A DNA stretch of 64,000 nt from Pseudoalteromonas sp. T1lg23B (GCF_002964665.1 NZ_PQBZ01000034.1:1116429-1180428); one strand, 5' to 3'. Counted from the first letter of the stretch, positions 10,413-21,416 are shown. Notes: a model not told the origin generated them from the sequence alone. Numbers and translations: made by a program.

Positions 10413-11606
10413 TTACCTTATTCGACTTACACATTCATGTGCCAATGCTCTGGCTTGCGCATCTTGCGCCATAATTTCGTGTACCGAGTTTAAAGAATGT
10501 AGCGTTGACTTTTCAAGCACCTCAGCGTTAACACGGTAAATATCACAAAACCCGATTTTACGGCTCAAAAATGCCTCAACAGCCACCTCATTCGCAGCGT
10601 TAACGACTGTTGTAGCGGCTTGTCCAGCGCGACACGCATCAATGGCGAGCGCCAAATTGGGATAACGAGCAAAATCTGGTTTGGTAAAGGTAAAGTCGCT
10701 CAACGCAGCAAAATCTAGCGGTTTAACACCCGCGTCGATCCGCTCTGGGTATGCCAATCCATACGCTATGGGTGTACGCATATCGGGTTGTCCCATTTGC
10801 GCGATAATAGATCCATCGGTGTACTGAACCATAGAATGGATCATACTCTGTGGATGGATCACCACTTCAATATCTTCCGCCTGACAGGCAAACAACCATT
10901 TGGCCTCAATAAACTCTAAGCCTTTGTTCATCATGGTTGCAGAATCTACTGATATTTTTTGCCCCATGGACCAGTTTGGGTGAGCCACAGCTTGTTCAAC
11001 GGTTACATCTTTTAAACTATTTAAATCTCGCGTTAGAAACGGGCCACCAGAGCCTGTTAACAAGATTTTACTGACACCAAACTGACTAAGCCCTTGTTTT
11101 GCATCTTGTTGTAGGGCGTGCGGTAAACATTGGTAAATAGCGTTATGTTCACTGTCAATCGGCAACAAAGTCGCGCCATGTTTGGCTACTTTATCCATAA
11201 ACAATTGACCAGACATCACTAAGGACTCTTTGTTGGCGAGTAATACTTTTTTACCCGCTTCAACTGCGGCTAGCGTGGGTATGAGGCCCGCTGCGCCAAC
11301 AATGGCAGACATCACCGTGTCCACATCACCATGTGCAACAATGTGCGCCATCTGCTCGCTGCCTTGTAATACTTCTGTTTGCGTATGGGCTAAGTTGGCA
11401 CGTAGCGCGTTAGCCGCATTCTCACAGTCCATAATCGCAAATTTGGGCTGATGCGTCACACACAACTGCGTCATTAATTCAACATTGCGACCCGCTGCTA
11501 GGGCATAAATTTTGTAACGCTCACTATTGCGCGCGATCACATCTATGGTTGACAGACCAATAGAACCCGTTGCCCCTAAAATAACAACTTGTTCTGCTTG
11601 TCTCAT
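10413..11606 (-). CDS. dxr: 1-deoxy-D-xylulose 5-phosphate reductoisomerase
   Basis: Converts DXP to MEP with NADPH, the committed step of the non-mevalonate isoprenoid pathway. The start is set at the ATG at 11606 because it forms an ATGA overlap with the cdsA stop; the upstream in-frame ATG at 11621 would extend into cdsA. The product has 397 residues. An N-terminal Rossmann motif ILGATGSIG precedes the metal and substrate region LLPIDSEHNAIYQC and SVDSATMMNKGLE. Isoprenoid precursors made here feed uppS in the same cluster. Confidence 0.96.
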   Translation of the reverse strand: MRQAEQVVILGATGSIGLSTIDVIARNSERYKIYALAAGRNVELMTQLCVTHQPKFAIMDCENAANALRANLAHTQTEVLQGSEQMAHIVAHGDVDTVMSAIVGAAGLIPTLAAVEAGKKVLLANKESLVMSGQLFMDKVAKHGATLLPIDSEHNAIYQCLPHALQQDAKQGLSQFGVSKILLTGSGGPFLTRDLNSLKDVTVEQAVAHPNWSMGQKISVDSATMMNKGLEFIEAKWLFACQAEDIEVVIHPQSMIHSMVQYTDGSIIAQMGQPDMRTPIAYGLAYPERIDAGVKPLDFAALSDFTFTKPDFARYPNLALAIDACRAGQAATTVVNAANEVAVEAFLSRKIGFCDIYRVNAEVLEKSTLHSLNSVHEIMAQDAQARALAHECVSRIR

Positions 11607-12469
11607 AGCGTTACCGTCCATGCGTAAAACAGCGCAAATATCGGCGCTGCAGCAGTTAGACTATCAATTCTATCCAAAATACCACCATGTCCTGGCAAGC
11701 AAGAGCCTGAATCCTTTAAGCCAACTTCACGCTTAAACATACTCTCAAGTAAATCTCCGACCGCAGAAAATAAAGCAATGAACAACGTCATTACCGCATA
11801 AATTGGCCATAACCGTTGTTCAACTTGGGCAAAATGACAAAATAGCACCACAAATACCACCGCGGTGATCACGCCTCCGACCAAGCCTTCAATCGTCTTA
11901 TTCGGGCTCACGTTAGGCATTAACTTATGTTTACCAAAGTTTTTACCAGCAAAATACGCCCCGATATCCGCGCTCCAAACAATTCCTAACACCACCATAA
12001 TAAGTGTTGAACCGTATTGATGAGCTTGCTGATACTCTGCACTACGTAATACGTTAAGCGCTAACCACAAAGGTACTAAGGTCAATAAACCCGCCACAGC
12101 GCGCATTACAACCCCTTCACTCCATGCTTTTGCCATACGAGGATATTTAACAACCAAAAAGGTAGCAACCAGCCACCAAGCAAAGGCCAGTGTAAAAATA
12201 TAATTAGCATCAGCGAGTAAGCGCCCATCCTGCCACAAAGTAGTGATAGGCCAGTGCCAATGCAGTAGTAGTAAAACACCCGACATTAATGCGACAAAGC
12301 TGCTTCTTTGTTTTAGCGAAGATAGGCCAATAAAAGCGGACCATTCCCAAGCACCAAGCAATACAATTGCGCCAGCGATAAAACTAAATAATGCCAATGG
12401 TGTGTAGAACACCAAAAGCATCGCCAGTGGTGCAAGCACCACTGAGGTTAAAATTCGTTGTTTTAGCAA
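11603..12469 (-). CDS. cdsA: Phosphatidate cytidylyltransferase
   Basis: Makes CDP-diacylglycerol from phosphatidate and CTP in the inner membrane; this is the precursor of all bacterial phospholipids. It has 288 residues and about eight membrane segments. The family signature is at the C-terminal side (GDLLESMFKREVGLKDSG, then LPGHGGILDRIDS), carrying the metal-binding aspartates. It overlaps dxr by 4 bp and follows uppS by 12 bp. Confidence 0.96.
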   Translation of the reverse strand: MLKQRILTSVVLAPLAMLLVFYTPLALFSFIAGAIVLLGAWEWSAFIGLSSLKQRSSFVALMSGVLLLLHWHWPITTLWQDGRLLADANYIFTLAFAWWLVATFLVVKYPRMAKAWSEGVVMRAVAGLLTLVPLWLALNVLRSAEYQQAHQYGSTLIMVVLGIVWSADIGAYFAGKNFGKHKLMPNVSPNKTIEGLVGGVITAVVFVVLFCHFAQVEQRLWPIYAVMTLFIALFSAVGDLLESMFKREVGLKDSGSCLPGHGGILDRIDSLTAAAPIFALFYAWTVTL

Positions 12470-12481
12470 ACTAATTTACCT

Positions 12482-13255
12482 TTAACTTGTTGTTTTGGAC
12501 GCAGCGAGTAGTTGTTTTATTTGATCGCCGGTGCAGCCAAAGCGCCTTTCTCTAGATACAAAGCAGGCAATTGCCTCTGAAAACGCCTCATCATTAAAAT
12601 CTGGCCATAAAGTATCTGTAAAATAAAGCTCAGCGTAAGCTGCCTGCCAAAGCAAAAAGTTACTAATGCGGTAATCACCGCCCGTTCGTATTAGTAAATC
12701 CAGTTCGCTTTGGTTTGCCATTGTAAGATGTTTTGAAATTTCATCTTCCGTGATTTCCTCTGGTGCTAAGCTTCCTTCAGCCACCTGTGTTGCTAACTTT
12801 TGTGCAGCTTGGGCAATGTCCCAACGGCCACCATAATTAGCAGCAACATTAAGTTGTAGTCCAGTATTTTCACTCGTCAACTGATGCGCGGCATTAATTC
12901 GTTCCTGCAAAGATGAGGGAAAACGACTTAAATCTCCGATAACGGTTAATTTAACATTGCTTTTGTGTAGTTTCTTAACTTCTTTTGTCAGGACAAATAA
13001 AAACAGCCCCATAAGAGTTGTAACTTCATCTTCTGGACGGCGCCAGTTCTCGCTGCTAAATGCAAATAGCGTCAAAGATTCAATGCCCAGATTTTTGCAA
13101 AACTGCACAGAGTTGCGGACAGCGTCGACACCCTTTTTATGTCCATATGTACGAGGTCGATTACGGGACTGCGCCCAGCGACCATTTCCATCCATAATGA
13201 TGGCTACATGTTTTGGCAAAGATTGCTGTGAAATTGTTTCAGCGTTTAAAACCAT
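12482..13255 (-). CDS. uppS: Undecaprenyl diphosphate synthase
   Basis: Cis-prenyltransferase that makes the C55 lipid carrier for peptidoglycan and O-antigen in the cytoplasm. It has 257 residues. The catalytic region [12 protein letters not shown] places the conserved Asp at position 22. SENWRRP and the C-terminal [15 protein letters not shown] are other family landmarks. The gene follows frr across a 76-bp gap that contains an intrinsic terminator, so it may depend on readthrough or its own promoter. Confidence 0.96.
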   Translation of the reverse strand: MVLNAETISQQSLPKHVAIIMDGNGRWAQSRNRPRTYGHKKGVDAVRNSVQFCKNLGIESLTLFAFSSENWRRPEDEVTTLMGLFLFVLTKEVKKLHKSNVKLTVIGDLSRFPSSLQERINAAHQLTSENTGLQLNVAANYGGRWDIAQAAQKLATQVAEGSLAPEEITEDEISKHLTMANQSELDLLIRTGGDYRISNFLLWQAAYAELYFTDTLWPDFNDEAFSEAIACFVSRERRFGCTGDQIKQLLAASKTTS

Positions 13256-13270
13256 AATCCCGATTTAGTT

Positions 13271-13307
13271 AAAAAAAAACGCCGCCTAGTATACCCCAGA
13301 CGGCGTT
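13271..13307 (-). terminator. Intrinsic terminator between frr and uppS
   Basis: On the minus strand the arms AACGCCGTCT and AGGCGGCGTT pair over 10 bp, including one G-T wobble, around a 10-nt loop. Nine T residues follow directly. This is a strong rho-independent terminator shape placed immediately after frr. Confidence 0.85.
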
Positions 13308-13331
13308 GCAAAACTAATAGTTTTGAACTGC

Positions 13332-13889
13332 TTAGATTTCCATCAACTCAGCTTCTTTTGCGCTCAATTGTGTATCCATTTCTTTAACAAATTTGTCTGT
13401 CAGCTTTTGAATTTCATCTTCAGCTTGACGCGCTTCGTCCTCAGAAATTTCTTTGTCTTTTAATAACGCTTTGATGTCACCATTTGCATCACGACGAATG
13501 TTACGCACAGCAACACGACCGCTTTCTACTTCGCCACGTACAACCTTGATTAGATCTTTACGACGCTCTTCCGTTAGCGGAGGAAGCGGAACACGAATGA
13601 TGGTACCTGCTGACATCGGATTTAGACCTAAATCTGACGACATAATCGCCTTTTCAACAGCCTGTGCAAGAGACTTATCAAATACACTGATTGTTAGTGT
13701 ACGTGCGTCTTCTGTAGATACATTCGCTACCTGATTAAGCGGTGTATCGGCACCATAGTAAGAAACGGTAATACCGTCTAAAAGAGCTGGGTGAGCACGG
13801 CCAGTACGGATTTTAGATAATTGGCTAGCAAGTGCTGCTACGCTTTTTTGCATGCGCTCCTGCGCATCTTTTTTAATATCGTTAATCAC
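13332..13889 (-). CDS. frr: Ribosome recycling factor
   Basis: Splits post-termination ribosomes together with EF-G. The 185-residue length is exactly that of the family. Landmarks are [15 protein letters not shown], the [16 protein letters not shown] segment and the helical C-terminus. The start is a GTG at 13889 with AGGA 7 nt upstream. It follows pyrH by 23 bp and is followed by a strong terminator. Confidence 0.97.
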   Translation of the reverse strand: MINDIKKDAQERMQKSVAALASQLSKIRTGRAHPALLDGITVSYYGADTPLNQVANVSTEDARTLTISVFDKSLAQAVEKAIMSSDLGLNPMSAGTIIRVPLPPLTEERRKDLIKVVRGEVESGRVAVRNIRRDANGDIKALLKDKEISEDEARQAEDEIQKLTDKFVKEMDTQLSAKEAELMEI

Positions 13890-13912
13890 AATTCAATCCT
13901 AGTCTTAACTGA

Positions 13913-14650
13913 TTATTCCGAGGCTGCAGAAGAGATTAATGTGCCCTCTTCTTCGCCCATGATAACGCGTTTTAAAGCGCCTGGTTTATTCATGTTAAAT
14001 ACGCTCAAAGGCATATCGTGGTCACGGGCTAGCGTAAATGCCGCTAAGTCCATAACCTTTAATTCTTGTTCAATCACTTCATTATACGTCAAATGACGAT
14101 AAAGTGTGGCGTCAGGGTTCTTCACAGGATCATCACTAAACACACCGTCTACTTTGGTTGCTTTGATAACTGTGTCCGCTTCAATTTCAATACCACGTAA
14201 ACAGGCAGCTGAATCGGTAGTAAAGAAGGGATTGCCAGTACCTGCAGAGAAAATTACCACTCGGCCAGACTTCAATAAACTAATTGCTTCGGCCCAGTTG
14301 TACGCATCACAAACACCATTTAGAGGAATAGCAGACATCAAACGTGCATTAACAAAAGCACGATGCAACGCATCACGCATTGCCAAGCCATTCATCACAG
14401 TGGCAAGCATACCCATGTGGTCGCCCACAACTCGGTTCATACCCGCTTCTGCCAAAGAGCCACCGCGTAAGAAGTTACCACCACCGATAACTAAACCCAC
14501 TTCTACGTCGAGCTCTACAAGTTCTTTGATTTCTTGTGCCATGCGATCCAACACTTTTGGATCGATACCAAAGCCTTCATCTCCCATTAAAGCTTCACCG
14601 CTTAATTTAAGAAGAACGCGTCTAAAAACAGGTTTTCGATTGATAGTCAT
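13913..14650 (-). CDS. pyrH: Uridylate kinase
   Basis: Phosphorylates UMP to UDP; a hexameric amino acid kinase-fold enzyme controlled by GTP and UTP. The start is set at the ATG at 14650 ([20 protein letters not shown]). The longer frame from 14707 would run through the tsf terminator hairpin and lacks family support. Length is 245 residues. Visible motifs are [10 protein letters not shown] (phosphate binding), [10 protein letters not shown] and the acceptor-side [16 protein letters not shown]. Confidence 0.96.
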   Translation of the reverse strand: MTINRKPVFRRVLLKLSGEALMGDEGFGIDPKVLDRMAQEIKELVELDVEVGLVIGGGNFLRGGSLAEAGMNRVVGDHMGMLATVMNGLAMRDALHRAFVNARLMSAIPLNGVCDAYNWAEAISLLKSGRVVIFSAGTGNPFFTTDSAACLRGIEIEADTVIKATKVDGVFSDDPVKNPDATLYRHLTYNEVIEQELKVMDLAAFTLARDHDMPLSVFNMNKPGALKRVIMGEEEGTLISSAASE

Positions 14651-14680
14651 ATTTTCCGGGCCATTTGAGAAAGTGAGATA

Positions 14681-14725
14681 AAAAATAACCGCGCTTATGA
14701 TATTCATAAATGCGCGGCTATTTTA
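14681..14725 (-). terminator. Intrinsic terminator after tsf
   Basis: A long imperfect hairpin: CCGCGC and GCGCGG arms continued by TTATGA/TCATAA, with a small bulge. It is flanked by A-rich and T-rich runs on both sides. On the minus strand it is followed by TTATTTTTTAT. It lies between tsf and pyrH. Confidence 0.75.
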
Positions 14726-14798
14726 AAGAATTTTCAGCATCGAAGCAAAAGCAAATCGCGGAAACACCATCGGTATTTGCCTTTGCTACTGAACAAAA

Positions 14799-15650
14799 TT
14801 ATTCGCCTTTTGCAGCAGCGATTTGTGCAGCAACTTCAGCAGCGAAGTCTTCTTCTTTCCTCTCGATACCTTCACCAACTTCTAAACGTACGAAGTTAGA
14901 TACTGTAGCGCCTTTTTCTTTAAGGATTTCGCCAACAGTTTTCTTAGGTTCCATGATGAAAGCTTGACCAGTAAGAGAAACCTCACCAGTGAACTTCTTC
15001 ATACGGCCAACAACCATTTTCTCAGCGATTTCAGCAGGCTTACCTTCGTTCATCGCGATATCGATTTGTACCGCTTTTTCTTTTTCAACTACGTCTGCAG
15101 GAACGTCTTCAGGGTTTACGTACTCAGGCTTAGAAGCAGCTACGTGCATAGCAACGTGCTTAAGAGTCTCTTCGTCAGCGTCGCCCGCAACAACAACACC
15201 AATACGCTCACCGTGACGGTAAGTCGCTAGGTTAGCACCGTCGATGTACTCAACGCGACGAACGTTGATGTTTTCACCGATTTTTGCAACTAGCGCAACA
15301 CGTGCTTCTTCGAACTGTGCTTGAAGATCAGCAATCGTTGTTTTAGATGCAGCAGCAACTTCTAGTACAGAGTTAGCGAACGCTAGGAAGTTAGCGTCTT
15401 TAGCAACGAAGTCAGTCTGACAGTTAACTTCTAATAGAGCAGCGAAACCTTCGCCTTCTTTGATAAGGATTGTACCTTCAGCAGCGATGTTACCCGCTTT
15501 TTTAGCAGCCTTTGCAGCACCGCTCTTACGCATGTTTTCAATCGCTAGCTCAATGTCACCATTGGTTTCAGTTAGCGCTTTTTTACAATCCATCATGCCA
15601 GCGCCAGTACGCTCGCGTAATTCTTTTACTAGGGCAGCAGTTACAGCCAT
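14799..15650 (-). CDS. tsf: Elongation factor Ts
   Basis: Nucleotide exchange factor for EF-Tu. It has 283 residues, like the E. coli protein. The N-terminal UBA-like domain carries [16 protein letters not shown]; the core contains the TDFVAKD segment that contacts EF-Tu. Cotranscribed with rpsB upstream; the 104-bp spacer holds a hairpin (15711-15745), and a terminator follows the gene. Confidence 0.97.
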   Translation of the reverse strand: MAVTAALVKELRERTGAGMMDCKKALTETNGDIELAIENMRKSGAAKAAKKAGNIAAEGTILIKEGEGFAALLEVNCQTDFVAKDANFLAFANSVLEVAAASKTTIADLQAQFEEARVALVAKIGENINVRRVEYIDGANLATYRHGERIGVVVAGDADEETLKHVAMHVAASKPEYVNPEDVPADVVEKEKAVQIDIAMNEGKPAEIAEKMVVGRMKKFTGEVSLTGQAFIMEPKKTVGEILKEKGATVSNFVRLEVGEGIERKEEDFAAEVAAQIAAAKGE

Positions 15651-15710
15651 TAGAATATCCTCAAATATGAATTCTGTTTTAGGGAAGCGGAATAACCGCT
15701 CTTCAAGAAT

Positions 15711-15745
15711 ATCAAGTCTTCACCTCATTTAGATGAAGACTTGAT
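15711..15745 (-). terminator. Perfect hairpin between rpsB and tsf (attenuator or processing site)
   Basis: A perfect 12-bp inverted repeat (ATCAAGTCTTCA, 11-nt loop, TGAAGACTTGAT). There is no T run after it on the minus strand, so it is probably not a full terminator. It may act as a partial terminator or an RNA stability element that sets the S2 to EF-Ts ratio. Confidence 0.55.
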
Positions 15746-15754
15746 GACAGCTAA

Positions 15755-16483
15755 TTACTCAGCTTCTACGAAGTCGTCGCTTTCTGCTTGAGCAACGATG
15801 TTGCTTTCACGACCTTCAGTGATAGCAGCAGCTACAGCGCCAGTGTAAAGCTGGATAGCGCGGATAGCGTCGTCGTTACCAGGAACGATGTAATCAACAC
15901 CATCTGGGTTCGAGTTAGTATCAACAACAGATACTACTGGAATACCTAGGTTGTTAGCTTCGCGAATAGCGATGTGCTCGTGGTCAGCGTCGATAACGAA
16001 GATAGCGTCAGGAAGACCGCCCATATCTTTGATACCGCCAAGGCTCTTTTCAAGCTTTTCCATTTCACGAGTTAGCATTAACGCTTCTTTTTTAGTCAGC
16101 TTCTCGAAAGTACCGTCTTGGCTTTGAGTCTCAAGGTCTTTAAGACGCTTGATTGATTGACGAACTGTTTTCCAGTTAGTCAACATACCACCTAACCAAC
16201 GGTGATTTACGAAGTACTGATCACTTTGAAGAGCTGCTTCTTTAACTGCTTCGCTTGCAGCGCGCTTAGTACCTACGAAAAGAATTTTACCTTTGTTAGA
16301 TGCAGTGTTCTGTAAGAACTTAAGTGCATCGTTGAACATAGGAACAGTTTTTTCTAGGTTGATGATATGTACACGGTTACGAGCGCCGAAGATGAAAGGC
16401 TTCATCTTAGGGTTCCAGTAACGAGCTTGGTGACCGAAGTGAACACCAGCCTGAAGCATATCGCGCATTGAAACGTTTGCCAT
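15755..16483 (-). CDS. rpsB: 30S ribosomal protein S2
   Basis: Small-subunit ribosomal protein, 242 residues. The start is the ATG at 16483 ([19 protein letters not shown]), preceded by AGAGGAAATTAAA; the in-frame extension up to 16702 crosses the mRNA leader and promoter and is not coding. Landmarks are [13 protein letters not shown], the coiled-coil part and the C-terminal [15 protein letters not shown]. It heads the rpsB-tsf unit, with a stringent-type promoter upstream. Confidence 0.98.
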   Translation of the reverse strand: MANVSMRDMLQAGVHFGHQARYWNPKMKPFIFGARNRVHIINLEKTVPMFNDALKFLQNTASNKGKILFVGTKRAASEAVKEAALQSDQYFVNHRWLGGMLTNWKTVRQSIKRLKDLETQSQDGTFEKLTKKEALMLTREMEKLEKSLGGIKDMGGLPDAIFVIDADHEHIAIREANNLGIPVVSVVDTNSNPDGVDYIVPGNDDAIRAIQLYTGAVAAAITEGRESNIVAQAESDDFVEAE

Positions 16484-16655
16484 TTTAATTTCCTCTATAA
16501 GTTTAGGGTTAAGCCTCCACATATCCCATAGCACCAACATGCTCAGTTTTACCAAGACATGCACCCAAGTGTATGTGTCGATATGTGTGTGTGTTAATAT
16601 GAATGTGTTTATCTTAAATACAAACAACCCCGTAAGATTTATTTGTAAAAAGACG
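16484..16655 (-). promoter_or_regulatory. Long 5' leader of rpsB, possible S2 autoregulatory element
   Basis: About 170 nt lie between the predicted rpsB transcription start and the ATG. In E. coli, S2 represses rpsB-tsf translation through its leader, and a structured leader of this kind would fit. Here the segment just before the gene contains repeated GGTGC-type words (GGGTGCATGTCTTGG and GTTGGTGCTATGG) that could fold. The regulatory role is inferred only. Confidence 0.4.
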
Positions 16656-16661
16656 GCGCGC

Positions 16662-16690
16662 TTTATACCATATAAAAGTGCATAACTCAA
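16662..16690 (-). promoter_or_regulatory. Sigma-70 promoter of rpsB-tsf
   Basis: On the minus strand TTGAGT (16685-16690) and TATAAA (16662-16667) are separated by exactly 17 bp. A G+C-rich discriminator, GCGCGCCG, follows; this is typical of stringently controlled ribosomal promoters. The map gene lies divergently on the other side. Confidence 0.7.
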
Positions 16691-16748
16691 CGATAAGTAC
16701 AAAAATTGTGCGTTGTTGCTAACTTAAAAATACCGACTTGGAGTCTCA

Positions 16749-17534
16749 ATGAGTGCAGTGATAAAAACCCCTGAAGAAATCGAAAAAATGCGTGTTGCCG
16801 GGCGTTTAGCCGCAGAAGTATTAGAAATGATTGGGCCGTTTGTGAAGCCTGGGGTCACTACAGATGAGCTAAATACAATTTGTCACGATTATATTGTGAA
16901 TGAACAAAATGCGATACCCGCACCACTAAATTACCATGGCTTTCCAAAGTCAATTTGTACGTCTGTGAATCATGTTATTTGTCATGGTATTCCTAATGAT
17001 AAACCACTAAAAGACGGTGACATCATCAATATTGATGTTACGGTGATTAAAGATGGCTACCACGGTGATACATCAAAAATGTTTTATGTTGGTACACCAA
17101 CCATCCAAGGTAAACGCTTAAGCGAAATTACTCAGGAAAGCCTTTACCTAGCTATTAAAATGGTTAAGCCTGGCGTACGTTTAGGTGATATCGGTGCAGC
17201 CATTCAAAAATTTGCTGAAGGGTTTAATTACTCTATCGTGCGTGAATATTGTGGTCACGGCATTGGTAAAGAATTTCACGAAGAACCTCAAGTTATGCAT
17301 TACGGTAAAGCAGGCACAGGCGAAGTATTAAAAGCTGGCATGTGTTTAACGATTGAGCCGATGGTCAATGCGGGTAAACGCCAATGTAAGTTGCTAAAAG
17401 ACGACTGGACTGTTGTCACTAAAGACCGTAGTCTATCAGCTCAGTGGGAACATACATTACTGGTCACTGAAAATGGCGTTGAGATCCTTACCTTGCGTAA
17501 CGACGAAACAATTGACAGAGTGATTGAACACTAG
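16749..17534 (+). CDS. map: Type I methionine aminopeptidase
   Basis: Removes the N-terminal methionine from nascent proteins; cytoplasmic dinuclear-metal enzyme. It has 261 residues. The metal ligands can be placed in INIDVTVIKDGYHGDTSKMF (two Asp), YCGHGIGKEFHEEP (His), TIEPMV (Glu) and the C-terminal WEHTLLVTE (Glu). The ATG follows a GGAG site. It is divergent from rpsB, a conserved pairing, and 9 bp upstream of glnD. Confidence 0.97.
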   Translation: MSAVIKTPEEIEKMRVAGRLAAEVLEMIGPFVKPGVTTDELNTICHDYIVNEQNAIPAPLNYHGFPKSICTSVNHVICHGIPNDKPLKDGDIINIDVTVIKDGYHGDTSKMFYVGTPTIQGKRLSEITQESLYLAIKMVKPGVRLGDIGAAIQKFAEGFNYSIVREYCGHGIGKEFHEEPQVMHYGKAGTGEVLKAGMCLTIEPMVNAGKRQCKLLKDDWTVVTKDRSLSAQWEHTLLVTENGVEILTLRNDETIDRVIEH

Positions 17535-17543
17535 GAGCCTTAG

Positions 17544-20162
17544 GTGGCACTGCCTAACAGAGTAAAAACGCTGCTCGACAATGCCGAGCAGCTCAATGAT
17601 TATAAAGATTGTTCTGCTTATTTTTACAAATGGCTACACAACGAATTTTCAAAGCAACCTGTCAGAAACCTGATCAACGCTCGCGCTGAGTTTATCGACC
17701 GCTTGTTGATCAAGTTATTCAGCGACACTGGCCTTGCGCACTATCCAGAAATCGCGCTGATCGCTATCGGAGGCTATGGCCGAGGCGAGCTTCATCCATA
17801 CTCCGATATCGACTTTTTGCTGTTGGTGCAGTCTCCCCCCGACGATCAACTCAAAAGCAACCTTGAGAATTTTGTCACCATGCTGTGGGACTTAAACCTA
17901 GAGATAGGTCACAGCGTACAAACGCACGAACAAGTGTTGGAACAAAAAAAGCAAGACGTTCATTTTACCACGAGCCTCCTTGAAAGCCGTTTGATCTGTG
18001 GCAACCACATTGAGTTTGAGCGTTTAAAAAGTCACATCATGGAAACGCCAATCTGGCGCTCTGACGAGTTTTTTATTGCCAAAGTGGATGAGCAAAAAGT
18101 TCGCCACCGAAAGTGTCATGGCACCGCTTATAATCTCGAACCCAATATCAAAGAAAACCCTGGGGGATTGCGAGATTTACAAACCATTTTTTGGGTAGCC
18201 AAAAAGCATTTTCACGCCGAAACCCTTGAAGAGCTCATCAATCACGGCTACTTGACCCATGAAGAGTATCAAGAGCTTTTAGAGTGCATTGAAAACTTAT
18301 GGAATATACGTTTTGCACTGCATTTAGCTGCGGGTCGCAACGAAAACCGTTTGCTGTTTGATCACCAACCAAACGCTGCTGAATTACTGGGTTTTGGTGC
18401 CGAAGGCAAAGCATCGGTAGAACGCATGATGAAGCGCCTGTTTAGGATCATGAGTCGCGTACGTGAAATGAATCAGATGCTGTTGTCTTATTTTGAGCAA
18501 AGTATCTTACCAGATAGCGGTGAACAGGCTGTTGTGCCACTGGATAGAAACTTTGAGCGTGTAGGCAATAAGATTCGTGTTAAAAACCCTTCGGTGTTTT
18601 TCAGACGCGAACAATTGTTTGTACTTTTTGAACATATTGCCGACAACCCAGAAATTATTAGTATCGATCCGAATACCATAAGAACCATGCGTCAAGTGCG
18701 CCGAAGACTACTTGGCGACCTACAAGATTATGCCGGTTGCCGAGATGCCTTTTTGCGTTTGCTAAAACATCCAAACGGCATGGGACGCGCATTTACGCTA
18801 ATGCATAAACATGGTTTGATGGCCGCCTACCTACCGCAATGGCGAAACATTTTCGGCCAAATGCAGTTTGACTTATTTCACGCCTACACGGTGGATGAAC
18901 ACACCCACAAACTGGTTAAAAATATTTATCAGTACTTTGATAGAACTCAGCCGAGTGAATTTCCAATTTGTAGCGAAATCGTCACTCGCATGGATAAACC
19001 CGAGTTACTGTACCTTGCCGCGATATTTCATGATATTGCCAAAGGCCGCGGGGGTGACCATTCAGAGTTAGGCGCAGTGGACGCACTGGCATTTTGTAAG
19101 ATGCATGGTTTCACCACCTCAGATTCACGCCTTGTGGCTTGGTTGGTCAAAAGTCACCTGTTGATGTCAGTGACAGCACAGCGCAAAGACATCAACGACC
19201 CTGATGTGATCAATGAGTTTGCCTCACAGGTTAAGAACGAGCGTCAGTTAGATTATTTATACTGCCTAACCGTTGCTGATATTCGTGCGACCAACGACAA
19301 CTTGTGGAACGATTGGAAAAATACTCTGCTGCGAGAGCTTTACCTGCATGCGCAACGCGCACTGCGCCTCGGTCTTGAAAACCCCATGGATATGCGTGAT
19401 CAAATCCGTGATAAAAAGCATCAAGCCAAGCAGAGATTGATCAATAAAGGTTTTGAAGAAGAGTTTATCGACCTAAGTTGGTCACGCTTCAAAGCGAATT
19501 ACTTTACCGCCTTTAGTGAGCAGCAAATATCTTGGCATAGCGAGCACTTACTTAAATCAAAAGACTTAAGTCAAGCCAGTGTTATGGTCAGTGAAAAACC
19601 ACTTCATGGCGGAACGCAGGTATTCGTATACAGCCCTTATGAGGCCACGTTATTTGCCAAACTGGTGAGTGTCATTGGCTCCAAAAAAGCACAAATTCAA
19701 CACGCACAAGTGATGACTACCAAAGACGGCTACGTGGTATTTAGTTTTGTGATTTTGGAGGTCAACGGAAACCCTGTTGCCAGTGCTCGAGCCAATTCAA
19801 TCCGCAAAGGCATTGAAGCCGTACTACAAGATCCTAAAAAGAAAATACGAGTTAAAAAGAATCGCTCACAGCGTTTCAAAGATTTTAACATCAAACCCAA
19901 AGTCATCGTGCGTCCACATCCGCGCAATGACAGAAACCTAATTGAAATCCAAGCGATTGATATTCAAGGTTTGTTAACTAAAATCGCAGAAGTATTTCAA
20001 GCTAATTCACTGCATATTCATGCCGCGCGGATTACAACCGTGGGCGAACGTGCGGAAGATTTCTTTGTGGTATCCGATGAAAAATACCAAGCTTTAAGTG
20101 AAGAACACAAAGCCGAATTGCATCGTGATTTAATGAAAAAATTAAACGCAGAATCCGAATAA
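17544..20162 (+). CDS. glnD: Bifunctional PII uridylyltransferase / uridylyl-removing enzyme
   Basis: Primary nitrogen sensor: adds or removes UMP on PII (GlnB/GlnK) according to glutamine level. It has 872 residues. The nucleotidyltransferase active site is [19 protein letters not shown] near residue 74. The HD hydrolase motif [18 protein letters not shown] is near residue 490-510. Two ACT domains form the C-terminus ([16 protein letters not shown] and [16 protein letters not shown]). All key residues are present. The start is a GTG at 17544 with AGGAG upstream. Confidence 0.96.
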   Translation: MALPNRVKTLLDNAEQLNDYKDCSAYFYKWLHNEFSKQPVRNLINARAEFIDRLLIKLFSDTGLAHYPEIALIAIGGYGRGELHPYSDIDFLLLVQSPPDDQLKSNLENFVTMLWDLNLEIGHSVQTHEQVLEQKKQDVHFTTSLLESRLICGNHIEFERLKSHIMETPIWRSDEFFIAKVDEQKVRHRKCHGTAYNLEPNIKENPGGLRDLQTIFWVAKKHFHAETLEELINHGYLTHEEYQELLECIENLWNIRFALHLAAGRNENRLLFDHQPNAAELLGFGAEGKASVERMMKRLFRIMSRVREMNQMLLSYFEQSILPDSGEQAVVPLDRNFERVGNKIRVKNPSVFFRREQLFVLFEHIADNPEIISIDPNTIRTMRQVRRRLLGDLQDYAGCRDAFLRLLKHPNGMGRAFTLMHKHGLMAAYLPQWRNIFGQMQFDLFHAYTVDEHTHKLVKNIYQYFDRTQPSEFPICSEIVTRMDKPELLYLAAIFHDIAKGRGGDHSELGAVDALAFCKMHGFTTSDSRLVAWLVKSHLLMSVTAQRKDINDPDVINEFASQVKNERQLDYLYCLTVADIRATNDNLWNDWKNTLLRELYLHAQRALRLGLENPMDMRDQIRDKKHQAKQRLINKGFEEEFIDLSWSRFKANYFTAFSEQQISWHSEHLLKSKDLSQASVMVSEKPLHGGTQVFVYSPYEATLFAKLVSVIGSKKAQIQHAQVMTTKDGYVVFSFVILEVNGNPVASARANSIRKGIEAVLQDPKKKIRVKKNRSQRFKDFNIKPKVIVRPHPRNDRNLIEIQAIDIQGLLTKIAEVFQANSLHIHAARITTVGERAEDFFVVSDEKYQALSEEHKAELHRDLMKKLNAESE

Positions 20163-20173
20163 AAGAGGACATT

Positions 20174-21001
20174 ATGTCAGATCTAAAATTAATCATTGAA
20201 CAAGCGTGGGAGCAACGCGACAACATCACCCCAACGCAAGTATCAGAACCTGTAAGAAATGCAATCACTCAAGTACTCGATCTGCTTGATTCTGGTGCAG
20301 CTCGCGTGGCTGAGAAAATCAGTGGCGAGTGGGTGGTACACCAATGGTTAAAAAAAGCCGTATTGCTGTCGTTTCGTATTCGTGACAACCAGCCTATGCA
20401 CGACGGTGTAAACCAATTTTTTGATAAAGTACCTTTAAAATTTAGCGACTATACACCTGAGCAGTTTAAACAAGGCGGTATGCGTGTGGTTCCTAACGCT
20501 GTAGCTCGTCAGGGAAGCTTTGTTGGTAAGAATGTAGTACTGATGCCATCTTACGTAAATATCGGCGCTTACGTTGATGAGGGCACGATGGTTGATACAT
20601 GGGCAACCGTAGGCTCGTGTGCACAGATAGGTAAAAATGTACACCTATCGGGTGGTGTGGGCATCGGCGGCGTTCTAGAGCCGTTGCAAGCTAACCCCAC
20701 TATCATTGAAGACAACTGCTTTATCGGTGCACGCTCTGAAATCGTCGAGGGTGTGATTGTGGAAGAAGGTGCCGTGATCTCTATGGGTGTATATATTTCG
20801 CAAAGCACACGTATTTATGACCGCGAGACTGGCGAAATTCACTATGGTCGAGTACCAGCGGGTGCCGTTGTGGTGCCAGGCTCATTGCCAAGCAAAGATG
20901 GTTCACACAGCTTGTATGCTGCAATTATTGTGAAAAAAGTTGATCAACAAACACGTGAAAAAGTGGGAATTAATGCCCTACTTCGCGCTATTGACGACTA
21001 A
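20174..21001 (+). CDS. dapD: Tetrahydrodipicolinate N-succinyltransferase
   Basis: Succinylates tetrahydrodipicolinate in the lysine and diaminopimelate pathway. It has 275 residues, the standard length. Hexapeptide repeats form a left-handed beta-helix ([30 protein letters not shown]). An AGAGGAC site precedes the ATG, 11 bp after glnD. A bidirectional terminator follows. Confidence 0.97.
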   Translation: MSDLKLIIEQAWEQRDNITPTQVSEPVRNAITQVLDLLDSGAARVAEKISGEWVVHQWLKKAVLLSFRIRDNQPMHDGVNQFFDKVPLKFSDYTPEQFKQGGMRVVPNAVARQGSFVGKNVVLMPSYVNIGAYVDEGTMVDTWATVGSCAQIGKNVHLSGGVGIGGVLEPLQANPTIIEDNCFIGARSEIVEGVIVEEGAVISMGVYISQSTRIYDRETGEIHYGRVPAGAVVVPGSLPSKDGSHSLYAAIIVKKVDQQTREKVGINALLRAIDD

Positions 21002-21014
21002 CTATCGCAGTGAT

Positions 21015-21042
21015 AAAAAAAGCGCCAAATGGCGCTTTTTTT
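21015..21042. terminator. Bidirectional intrinsic terminator between dapD and phhB
   Basis: Seven A, then GCGCC, a 4-nt loop, GGCGC and seven T. It is symmetrical and can end transcription from dapD on the plus strand and from phhB on the minus strand. Confidence 0.9.
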
Positions 21043-21060
21043 AATTTGAATCGCACTTCG

Positions 21061-21405
21061 TTAAAGCGCAGCGAATACATCATCTGTTTTAGCTGCACAC
21101 ACAAAGTCATTTTTGTGCAAGCCTTTGATAGAATGGCTCCACCAAGTCACGGTCACTTTGCCCCACTCGGTTAACAAGCCTGGGTGATGGCCTTCTTCTT
21201 CTGCCATTGCACCCACCTGGTTGGTGAACTCAAGCGCGGCTTTGAAGTTTTTGAACTTGAACACACGCTCAAGCTGCATAATTCCATCACGTACTTCAGG
21301 AACCCAATCTGGGATCTGCTTAATCAATACCGCTAGTTCTTCATCTGACACTTTAGGCGCATCCGCACGACACGCTTCACATTTTTGTGCACTTAAATCA
21401 GACAT
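21061..21405 (-). CDS. phhB: Pterin-4a-carbinolamine dehydratase
   Basis: Recycles the 4a-hydroxytetrahydrobiopterin produced by phenylalanine hydroxylase. It has 114 residues. The family motif is [21 protein letters not shown], with the His pair that acts in dehydration, and the C-terminal half [16 protein letters not shown]. It lies 11 bp downstream of phhA in the same operon. Confidence 0.95.
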   Translation of the reverse strand: MSDLSAQKCEACRADAPKVSDEELAVLIKQIPDWVPEVRDGIMQLERVFKFKNFKAALEFTNQVGAMAEEEGHHPGLLTEWGKVTVTWWSHSIKGLHKNDFVCAAKTDDVFAAL

Positions 21406-21416
21406 CTAATAAATCC

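Noticed and set aside
16484..16702. N-terminal extension of rpsB by 73 codons
   Set aside because: It runs through the promoter and leader, while the canonical S2 start at 16483 has a good ribosome site.
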